Shown in pieces: positions 44,782 through 50,995 of a stretch of 64,000 bases of DNA. The position numbers and the translations under genes were made by a program. Positions within the stretch are counted from its first letter, which is position 1; every line of letters starts with the position of its first letter. This DNA comes from an uncultured Alphaproteobacteria bacterium (GTDB taxonomy: Bacteria; Pseudomonadota; Alphaproteobacteria; HIMB59). The stretch spans positions 1-64,000 of the forward strand of contig CACKEA010000004.1 in the NCBI GenBank assembly GCA_902599045.1, read 5' to 3'. Under the pieces are notes generated by a model, which saw only the letters and a program-made list of their open reading frames with translations, made no database searches and was not told the origin of the DNA.

Positions 44782-46092
44782 ATGAAAAGTTATTTAATTT
44801 TATTTTTACTATTACCAAATTTAATCTTTGGTGAGTCCTTGGAAAAAGTTATCGCAGATGCTAACCTTTATACAGTAAAAATTGATGTCTCTACGGAGAT
44901 GCCTTTCATTGAGGATAGTTGGTATGGAAGCGGGACAGGATTTCTAGTTGATAAAAAAACTGGTCTTATTCTCACCAACAAACACGTCTCCAGTCAGTCA
45001 CCCTCTCTTATCGATATCAACTTCAAGGGTGAAGATTATCTTGAAGGCACGATTGTTTACGTCGACCCTATTTTTGACATAGCTTTAATTACCACTAACC
45101 CTAGTCTCATTCCAGATTTTGCTGTTAATGCGCCACTGGCTTGTGATCAAACCCCTATTCAAGGTGAGTCCGTGGTAGCTTTTGGCCATCCTGCAGGTCA
45201 AGATTTTACTGCGAGTACAGGAATTATCTCTGGTCAGCGCTTTGAACTTACCGCTCAAGCTGAGTTTATTCAAACCGATGCCGCCATTAACCCTGGCAAT
45301 TCAGGTGGACCTTTAATCAGTGTTAAAACAAACCAAATTATTGGAATTAATACTTACGGTATTGAGGCAGAAGGATTAAATTTTGCTTTACCCTCGGAGC
45401 ATTTCTGTAAAATTATCAATCTCTTTAGAGAAAACATTGACCCTTCACCAGCCAAACTCCCATTTATCTTTGCCTCTAACACAGACCGAAATCTTCACCT
45501 AAAAGTCTCTGACTATATTTCTTTTGGACAAAATAACTGTCAGGGAGGAGAGGGCGAAGAGACTATCAACAAACCCTTAAAGATAGGCGATGAGATTTTA
45601 TTTATTAATCAACAAGAAGTAAAAAATCCTAGTGATATTTATTCTCTTCTAAGAGGTCCTGCTTTAGACCAATCAATTGAATTTTTGATTAGTAGGGGAG
45701 GCGAAGAAAAAACTATTATATTGGAGGATCCATTTGATCGCCGATCCAACATCTTAGATCGAATTGGTCTCAAGTTTTCTGGATTAATGGTTGGGACAGA
45801 TTTATCTGGAACCGATCGATTAGAAAATGAAGCCTTCTATAATTATTGCCAAAATCTTACTATCCAAGTCGTGGATACAGGACCCGCTTATGGTGAGTTG
45901 TATAGCTATGATCAAATAGTAAGTGTCGATGGAGAAAAATTTTTTAGTTTAAACAAACTTCATGACTACCTTCTAGATAAAGACAAAGCAGAGTTTATTG
46001 TAAGAAGAATTGAGTATTTTGATGGAACTCAATATATTGTTGATGTAACTAAAGTAATTGAAATAGAAGATGTAAGTTTTCTAACTTTTTAA
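44782..46092 (+). CDS. HtrA/DegP-like periplasmic serine protease
   Basis: 436 residues with a signal peptide (LILFLLLPNLIFG). The protease domain has catalytic His68 (LTNKHV), Asp99 (FDIALI) and Ser174 (GNSGGP at 172-177). Two PDZ domains follow: about 235-320 (KIGDEILFINQQEV) and about 345-425 (YDQIVSVDGEKFFS). It degrades or refolds damaged envelope proteins. It is slightly more GC-rich than the surrounding small genes. Confidence 0.85.
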   Translation: MKSYLILFLLLPNLIFGESLEKVIADANLYTVKIDVSTEMPFIEDSWYGSGTGFLVDKKTGLILTNKHVSSQSPSLIDINFKGEDYLEGTIVYVDPIFDIALITTNPSLIPDFAVNAPLACDQTPIQGESVVAFGHPAGQDFTASTGIISGQRFELTAQAEFIQTDAAINPGNSGGPLISVKTNQIIGINTYGIEAEGLNFALPSEHFCKIINLFRENIDPSPAKLPFIFASNTDRNLHLKVSDYISFGQNNCQGGEGEETINKPLKIGDEILFINQQEVKNPSDIYSLLRGPALDQSIEFLISRGGEEKTIILEDPFDRRSNILDRIGLKFSGLMVGTDLSGTDRLENEAFYNYCQNLTIQVVDTGPAYGELYSYDQIVSVDGEKFFSLNKLHDYLLDKDKAEFIVRRIEYFDGTQYIVDVTKVIEIEDVSFLTF

Positions 46093-46105
46093 ATACTCAT
46101 TCCTA

Positions 46106-46519
46106 TTAGTCTAAAAATTTCTTAATAATAGATTTATATCTTTCATCTTCGTGTATTTTTATTACCTCACTTATAATAAGAATTTCGAGAGACTCTTCTA
46201 ACATTTCATCAGTAGGTTTTTTTTCAAAAATTTTAATAAAGTATTTCTCTTTTATAACTCTTCTTAACTCATCTAACGGACAATATTCACACCACATTTT
46301 ATCTTTCATTATTTCGATATTTAACTGAGATTGAAAAATACTCATTTCACCAAATTTATCTAAAATAGTGTGTAATTCCTCGTCAGTTATATAGGTTAAG
46401 TTTTCTATTTTATAATTGTAGACCTTTTTAAGACCCTCATATTTACAGATGTCATAGAGATTGCCAAGAAGGTGATCATAGTATTGATCTTTCCATTGAT
46501 CGTATTCAAATAATTTCAT
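46106..46519 (-). CDS. Protein of unknown function
   Basis: 137-residue, mostly helical, charged cytoplasmic protein with a Cys pair (CEYC near residue 72). No family is recognised. It is convergent with the HtrA gene (13 bp between stops) and has an independent A/T-rich upstream region. Confidence 0.5.
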   Translation of the reverse strand: MKLFEYDQWKDQYYDHLLGNLYDICKYEGLKKVYNYKIENLTYITDEELHTILDKFGEMSIFQSQLNIEIMKDKMWCEYCPLDELRRVIKEKYFIKIFEKKPTDEMLEESLEILIISEVIKIHEDERYKSIIKKFLD

Positions 46520-46578
46520 TAAATATTGATATTTTAATAGATAGTCTAATAATTAGTATTAAAATTTAAGTATAAACA

Positions 46579-46809
46579 ATGATCACTTGGTCTACTTTTC
46601 TTTTATTTGACTTATTTCTAATATATTTAGCTTATGAGTTTCCGTATATGATACTTTGGTCTGGCATGGGCATATTTGCAGTTACATCAGTGGTTAAAGC
46701 ACCCCAATCCAAAATTAATTTTGTTTTGGCAAGAATGCAGGTTCGACTCCTGCCGACCACGCCAATTCTATGTGATAGAATTATCCACAATTTTTCTACA
46801 ATAAAATAA
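46579..46809 (+). CDS. Doubtful small membrane ORF running into the tRNA-like element
   Basis: 76-codon frame. The first 40 residues (FLLFDLFLIYLAYEF, MILWSGMGIFAVTSVV) form two hydrophobic helices and could be a real short membrane protein. The remainder is read through the tRNA-like T-arm, so the frame is either truncated by that insertion or spurious. Confidence 0.3.
   Translation: MITWSTFLLFDLFLIYLAYEFPYMILWSGMGIFAVTSVVKAPQSKINFVLARMQVRLLPTTPILCDRIIHNFSTIK
46690..46764 (+). other. tRNA-like element 2 (T-arm and acceptor only)
   Basis: 75 nt ending in encoded CCA with discriminator G. The acceptor strands GTGGTT and GACCAC pair over 6 bp (last pair T-G), and the T-arm GCAGG-TTCGACT-CCTGC is perfect. 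There is no D-arm; the middle forms CCAAAA/TTTTGG around a 9-nt loop. An 18-nt block containing ATGCAGGTTCGACTCCTG is shared with the element at 35406-35495. An 8-bp perfect hairpin (AATTCTAT/ATAGAATT) overlaps its last base. Confidence 0.3.
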
Positions 46810-46824
46810 CTTCAAATTAAATAG

Positions 46825-46870
46825 GTCTCCACCCCTTTTAAAAAGGAGACGAAATAAAATTTAAAGGGGT
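46825..46870 (-). terminator. Terminator-like inverted repeats
   Basis: GTCTCC/GGAGAC (46825-46830, 46845-46850) and ACCCCTTT/AAAGGGGT (46831-46838, 46863-46870) give competing hairpins just past the stop of the leftward gene at 46888. A termination role is plausible; the exact structure is unclear. Confidence 0.4.
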
Positions 46871-46887
46871 AGAGTTCTATCATCGGC

Positions 46888-47853
46888 TTAATGAACAGCG
46901 ATGCCTAACAAGTGAACTGGAAAGTTATTATGTGCTAAAAGATTAGCTTTTAACTTATCAGCTTTTTTTGAGCGATATTCGTGACCAAGACCAAAGTAGT
47001 CTTGATTTTCTTCGACGGGTAATTGACAAATATCACCAAAAAACTTTCTAAAATGTAAAGGTGGAATACGAGATCGATCTATTCCTTTATCGAGTATTTC
47101 CAAAACACAGCTTTTAATTATTTTGGGAAGGAAATGCTTAAATAAATAATTACCATGAAAAATATCAATACCTTCAATTTTATTTCCAATTCCATAAATG
47201 ACTCCAATATCATTTATTTGAGCTTGAAACCGAGAGACATAATCTTTGAGTATTTTGTCTTTATCTTTATAAACATTATTCATGGACGAGGTAGCATTAT
47301 GAGAATTCAAGTTATTCATTTTTTCATGAATATTTTCCCAAACTCTTCCCTGGTTTGTTTGATAATCGGCACGTTCATGAATATCTTGAAATTTCTCTTT
47401 TCGGCCTTTATTAAAAATAATGTTATCACTAGCAGAAAAATTCCGAGAGTTGTAACTCCATCTATTTTGTTCAACACAACTCACAGGAATTTCAGAAGTG
47501 TGATGTGGTTTGATAATAAAAGAGCTATTCACTATTCTATTCTGCTTTGCGCCAATTAATTCCTCACCATCCATGATAAATAAAGATTGTTGAGATTTAT
47601 TTTGAATCAACAGTTTTGGCACATTACCACCTTCACTTACTTCTTTAATGATCACGTCACCAGACTTAATTCCTTCTGTCAGAGTTAAATAGCGTTGACC
47701 ATCATCTTTCTTGGGGTTTGAGATACCGACCAAAGTTAAACCTTTGTAGGTTAGGGGTTTGCTTAATTGAAGCGTTTGATCATGAAAAAAATCCATAATA
47801 AAGGAATTTTTAAAATCATTATTTTCATAAGCGTCATCTAATTTAAGTTTCAT
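46888..47853 (-). CDS. ARPP-1-type domain protein
   Basis: 321 residues. The segment LFIMDGEELIGAKQNRIVNS near residues 91-110, followed by IPVSCVEQNRWSY, is the hallmark of the ARPP-1 family (associated with ADP-ribosylglycohydrolase and rhodanese-phosphatase genes). No catalytic activity is established for it. The family turns up in conflict-type gene neighbourhoods, which fits the DUF2130 and nuclease-like genes nearby. A 72-bp gap separates it from the upstream gene. Confidence 0.68.
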   Translation of the reverse strand: MKLKLDDAYENNDFKNSFIMDFFHDQTLQLSKPLTYKGLTLVGISNPKKDDGQRYLTLTEGIKSGDVIIKEVSEGGNVPKLLIQNKSQQSLFIMDGEELIGAKQNRIVNSSFIIKPHHTSEIPVSCVEQNRWSYNSRNFSASDNIIFNKGRKEKFQDIHERADYQTNQGRVWENIHEKMNNLNSHNATSSMNNVYKDKDKILKDYVSRFQAQINDIGVIYGIGNKIEGIDIFHGNYLFKHFLPKIIKSCVLEILDKGIDRSRIPPLHFRKFFGDICQLPVEENQDYFGLGHEYRSKKADKLKANLLAHNNFPVHLLGIAVH

Positions 47854-47925
47854 ATATATTTCTCTTTCTTACCCGTCGAGGTTGATTGAAGTTAATATGA
47901 TTTGTTAGGTTATCGTTCATTGTAG

Positions 47926-48417
47926 CTAATTATCTTTCGCATTTGTGGAGCATTTGTAATCTAAAACATCATCAACTAAATCGCAGAAATTTTCATAAGT
48001 ACCAAAATCAATCAGGCCATACCTTTCACGAAACAAATGCACCCAATCAGAGTGAATCTTCTCTAAGCTAAAATTATCAATGGGGCTTTCTATAATTAAG
48101 GCATAGTTATTCATTATTTGATTGATGTTAAATTTAACAAAATCTCGAAATGTTAGTTTTTGTCCAAGACAATAATCAAGGATTATTCGTGATGTTCTAA
48201 GAACGGGCATAAAATGCCGAGTTCGAAAACCTACACGCTGCATTGGATCAATAAAAAACTTCTTTGCTATTTGTAAGGTTATATCGTATTTCTGTTTTTC
48301 ATTGGGAAATGTATTATTACAAAAGGGTTCGTAATAAAGTTGAAATTCTTTTTTTTGAAAACAATTTAACCATCTACGGCAATATACTTTTAACGATTTA
48401 TATTTTATATCTTCCAC
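47926..48417 (-). CDS. Protein of unknown function
   Basis: 163 residues from a GTG at 48417, which overlaps the stop of the small membrane gene by a few bases. It is helical, with Trp/Phe-rich segments (RRWLNCFQKKEFQLYYEPFC) and GFRTRHFMPVLRTSRIILDY. No family is recognised. It is in a tight leftward operon with the DUF2130 and small membrane genes. Confidence 0.55.
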   Translation of the reverse strand: MEDIKYKSLKVYCRRWLNCFQKKEFQLYYEPFCNNTFPNEKQKYDITLQIAKKFFIDPMQRVGFRTRHFMPVLRTSRIILDYCLGQKLTFRDFVKFNINQIMNNYALIIESPIDNFSLEKIHSDWVHLFRERYGLIDFGTYENFCDLVDDVLDYKCSTNAKDN

Positions 48418-48418
48418 T

Positions 48419-48571
48419 TCAGGCTCCTACTATCAAATACAAATATCCAAAGTAACAAGTAGAAATTACTAAAATTGATATAAACCAGTGACTGAAGACA
48501 AATTTAATACCTAATATAAAAAATATCAAAGCCACCACTATCCAAAATAATGCATGTGCAATTGTCATCAT
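48419..48571 (-). CDS. 50-residue membrane protein coupled to DUF2130
   Basis: Start ATG 48571 overlaps the DUF2130 stop by 4 bp (ATGA) and the stop TGA overlaps the next start region. Two hydrophobic segments (about 7-25 and 29-48) are almost contiguous. The tight coupling on both sides supports a real gene. Unknown function. Confidence 0.6.
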   Translation of the reverse strand: MMTIAHALFWIVVALIFFILGIKFVFSHWFISILVISTCYFGYLYLIVGA

Positions 48572-49527
48572 TGATCAACCTCATCTAAAAGGTTGTCAGG
48601 TATTTCATCTAACACTAATGCTTCCTTCCAAATTCTTTGGAAATTTTTTTTACGATCTGTCAGAGCCAATCTCTCAAGAGAAACCGTCTTGATATTTGAT
48701 CGTTCCATCTTATCAATTCTATCTTGACTCTCGTTTTGTGCCTTGAGTTCAGCAACTAAATAATTTTGTAAAAAACCCTCTTGGAGAAAAGCACTTGCTT
48801 TTTTTTCCTGATCACTGTGGTTATCAAGTCTCTTTGATAATTCTTTATTTTTTTGATGTTTATTTATAATTAAATCTCGAAGGCCCTCTACTAAGGCTTT
48901 TATTAAAGGTTTCTTATTCTTGACAATAAATATTCTTTTACTTTCTCTTTCAATCCAAGGTTCTATATCGTATTGAAATTCAGCAGGCATCGCAGATGTC
49001 ACAATTACTCCAAAATCCCTCTTTTCATTTTGCATGTCTTCAAGGAGCTTCTTCACCCAATTATTACTAAATCTACTCACTCTCTTGCTCTCAAAATAAA
49101 TTGAGCCAACTATTTCATTTTGGTATTGAACAGTTAAAACGCAGTCACCACCTGATGCACCTTTTTTGATTTCGTGCAATGAATCTTGAGCAAAGTGTGA
49201 TGATAAGAAATTTTCTAACCATTTTTCACCAACTTCACCTTGAATCTCCATAGACTCTTGGGACAGTGGTTTTTGAGCTTCATCTAATTTCTTTTTTAAA
49301 CGTTGTTTTTCAATCTTTTCTTTTAAAAGAATTTCCTCTTTTTCCTCATTATGTTTATTATCTTTTTCAATTAATTTATCATCATAAATCTGTTTTTCTT
49401 CTTTTCTTATATTTTTAATCAATAACTCTCTCTGAGACTCGAGTGATTGGCTTAAAATATCTTGAAATACATCTTCTCCTGAAAAACTTTTGTGACAATG
49501 TGGACATTCGATCATTAATTTTTCCAT
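48568..49527 (-). CDS. DUF2130 family protein
   Basis: About 319 residues from the ATG at 49527, preceded by AAGGTGG; an earlier in-frame GTG at 49539 is less likely. An N-terminal zinc-knuckle-like CPHC (residues 8-11) is followed by a long coiled coil (about 25-90). The DUF2130 core then reads YFESKRVSRFSNNWVKKLLEDM and DFGVIVTSAMPAEF, a restriction-endonuclease-like arrangement with ESK as the candidate ExK. A DNA-end or nuclease role is plausible but unproven. It leads the leftward half of the candidate defence island. Confidence 0.75.
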   Translation of the reverse strand: MEKLMIECPHCHKSFSGEDVFQDILSQSLESQRELLIKNIRKEEKQIYDDKLIEKDNKHNEEKEEILLKEKIEKQRLKKKLDEAQKPLSQESMEIQGEVGEKWLENFLSSHFAQDSLHEIKKGASGGDCVLTVQYQNEIVGSIYFESKRVSRFSNNWVKKLLEDMQNEKRDFGVIVTSAMPAEFQYDIEPWIERESKRIFIVKNKKPLIKALVEGLRDLIINKHQKNKELSKRLDNHSDQEKKASAFLQEGFLQNYLVAELKAQNESQDRIDKMERSNIKTVSLERLALTDRKKNFQRIWKEALVLDEIPDNLLDEVDQ

Positions 49528-49558
49528 ATTACACACCACCTTGAATATTAAATTTAGC

Positions 49559-49587
49559 TACCAGGCACCAACTAAGGGTGCCTGGTA
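49559..49587. promoter_or_regulatory. Perfect 11-bp hairpin in the divergent region
   Basis: TACCAGGCACC, a 7-nt loop, then GGTGCCTGGTA, between DUF2130 (leftward) and the small ORF at 49606. It could be an operator read as DNA, or a leader hairpin ahead of the small ORF's AAAGGAG ribosome site. It is far more GC-rich than its surroundings. Confidence 0.65.
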
Positions 49588-49605
49588 TTAGTAGAAAGGA
49601 GACAT

Positions 49606-49698
49606 ATGACAAGAAGAAAATTTTTATATTTGTTAAACTCATTGCAATCTATTATACGATCAAAAAAAAATTTATTTTTCATTTATAATTTTTTTTAA
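49606..49698 (+). CDS. 30-residue ORF with strong ribosome site
   Basis: AAAGGAG lies 5 nt before an ATG. The product starts MTRRKFLYLLNSLQSIIRSK and ends in IYNFF: a basic, amphipathic or membrane-active type of peptide. It stops 10 bp before the nuclease-like gene. It could be a leader peptide, a toxin-like peptide or simply chance. Confidence 0.4.
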   Translation: MTRRKFLYLLNSLQSIIRSKKNLFFIYNFF

Positions 49699-49707
49699 TC
49701 GTATAAT
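49651..49707. promoter_or_regulatory. Inverted repeat and possible promoter before the nuclease-like gene
   Basis: ATTATACGAT (49651-49660) and ATCGTATAAT (49698-49707) are exact reverse complements 37 nt apart. The right arm holds TATAAT (49702-49707), so it may be both a -10 element and an operator. The same CGTATAAT octamer recurs in the promoter at 50274-50279. Confidence 0.45.
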
Positions 49708-49708
49708 T

Positions 49709-50254
49709 ATGTGTATGAAAAAATATCCATATAAAACTTCATTATCTCTTGCAAAAATGATTCAAGGAAAAATTATACAAGAAGCAATTTTTTTTGCTTT
49801 ATCAAATAAATCTGAGAATATCTCTCAAAAAAAAGTATTTGAATACGCCAATAATAGATACTCAGTTTTAGCTAATAAAATTCATAAACATTCACTTAAA
49901 AAAGTAGAGAAATTTAATAATATCTTAATTCGAACAGGTCTACATTTTCTCAAAAGCATAAAAGCTTTGCAATGCTCGATTCCTCATCCCATCCTTTTCG
50001 AAGATCATTACGTTTATCCTGATTTTTTTTTTAAAAGTCTTCTTTTTGATAATAAAAAATTAAAAAAATGTTACGTTGAATTAAAAATTACAAACAATTT
50101 TAATAAGAAAAAATTATCAAGAGATATTGCTCAAGCAAAAAAATATATTCATGGTAGTAATAATTCTTTTTTATTTTATCTCATTGTTGAAAATTCCAGA
50201 AAAATTACTAACTTAAAAATATCAACTAAATTGTATAAATTAAAAAATACTTGA
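49709..50254 (+). CDS. PD-(D/E)XK nuclease-like protein
   Basis: 181-residue, very basic protein. YVYPDFFF with Asp105, then CYVELKITNN with Glu124 and Lys126, and AQAKKY with Gln142 follow the PD...ExK...QxxxY pattern of the PD-(D/E)XK phosphodiesterase fold. The N-terminal 90 residues are helical and Lys-rich, suited to nucleic acid binding. The start is ATG 49709, or ATG 49715, which would be nearly leaderless if the TATAAT at 49702 is used. It is followed directly by the structured RNA and sigma factor gene. Confidence 0.6.
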   Translation: MCMKKYPYKTSLSLAKMIQGKIIQEAIFFALSNKSENISQKKVFEYANNRYSVLANKIHKHSLKKVEKFNNILIRTGLHFLKSIKALQCSIPHPILFEDHYVYPDFFFKSLLFDNKKLKKCYVELKITNNFNKKKLSRDIAQAKKYIHGSNNSFLFYLIVENSRKITNLKISTKLYKLKNT

Positions 50255-50279
50255 AAATTTTTTTAAGATAACGTATAAT
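50251..50279 (+). promoter_or_regulatory. Sigma70-type promoter for the structured RNA and downstream genes
   Basis: TTGAAA (50251-50256), a 17-nt spacer and TATAAT (50274-50279). The expected start of transcription is about 50286, just at the first paired base of the RNA structure below. The -35 box overlaps the stop codon of the upstream gene. Confidence 0.7.
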
Positions 50280-50287
50280 ATAGTTAT

Positions 50288-50361
50288 AGAGGCAAATTGT
50301 GCTGACATTGCGCCGGCACCGGTAGTTTTGCTTAAAATCTTACCAATTTTAGCCTCTTTTA
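50288..50361 (+). ncRNA. Structured RNA or leader with three-way junction
   Basis: AGAGGC (50288-50293) pairs with GCCTCT (50352-50357); AAATTG/CAATTT (50294-50299, 50344-50349) extends it with a TA bulge. Inside are two hairpins: TGCTG/CGGCA (50300-50304, 50314-50318; 9-nt loop) and GGTA-TTTT/AAAA-TTACC around GCTT (50321-50343, using one side or the other of the shared Cs). The closing stem is followed by TTTT, as in an intrinsic terminator. It could be a roughly 75-nt sRNA or an attenuating leader for the sigma factor gene, whose ATG is 26 nt further on. No known riboswitch class was recognised. Confidence 0.55.
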
Positions 50362-50386
50362 TTAACTTATAAGAAAGGAAGCTAAA

Positions 50387-50986
50387 ATGCTTACATACAA
50401 AAACTATAATAAACTAAGTTTAAACCCTAATAATATTGGTGTTTATAACGACCCACTTGCAACTATATATCACGAATATGCTAGTCTTGTCAGAGTATCA
50501 ATATCTAAGGTTCTTAAGAATAAAAATGGCAAATTTTACCTAAAAGATGAATTAGATGATTTTGTCCAAGACTTTTTTTGCAATATTGTAAAAAAAGATA
50601 TTCTGAACAAAATTGATGTTTCAAAAGGATCCATCAGTACGTTTTTATGGAAGTCTGCTCAAAACTTTGCGATAGACAAGGTTAGGTTTTTAAATAGAAG
50701 AAAACGCAACCATACCAAAACAATACCGTATGATGATTTTCCTATTAACCCATCTTCTTCCAATCATGGTGAGGATATAGAATCCACCAGAGATTGCGAA
50801 ACCATTTTAGAAAAGGTATTACCTAAACTTTCTGTTATGGAAAAAAACATAATGAAGTATTCAGTAGATGGAATTACCCCAAAAGAAATATCTGCTAAAA
50901 CTGATTTATCTTTAAACGAAGTTTATAAACATCGTTCTAAAGCTTTTCAAAAAACGAAGGCTGTTATGTCTAATTTAGGATATTAA
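50387..50986 (+). CDS. Sigma-70 family (ECF-like) sigma factor
   Basis: 199 residues. Region 2 reads DELDDFVQDFFCNIVKKDIL to STFLWKSAQNFAIDKVRFLN (about 53-100), and region 4 reads VLPKLSVMEKNIMKYSVDGI then TPKEISAKTDLSLNEVYKHR (about 144-185), a complete HTH. No anti-sigma factor gene is adjacent. The ribosome site AAAGGAAG precedes the ATG. It lies 9 bp upstream of the ATPase gene and forms one operon with it, which suggests self-controlled or condition-specific expression of the module. Confidence 0.78.
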   Translation: MLTYKNYNKLSLNPNNIGVYNDPLATIYHEYASLVRVSISKVLKNKNGKFYLKDELDDFVQDFFCNIVKKDILNKIDVSKGSISTFLWKSAQNFAIDKVRFLNRRKRNHTKTIPYDDFPINPSSSNHGEDIESTRDCETILEKVLPKLSVMEKNIMKYSVDGITPKEISAKTDLSLNEVYKHRSKAFQKTKAVMSNLGY

Positions 50987-50995
50987 GGAGGAAAC

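Noticed and set aside
46690-46764. Acceptor piece of a permuted alphaproteobacterial tmRNA
   Set aside because: No downstream coding piece with a tag reading frame or matching 5' acceptor strand could be found.
50288-50361. A retron-type ncRNA
   Set aside because: No reverse transcriptase gene is nearby and the fold lacks the usual retron msr/msd layout.
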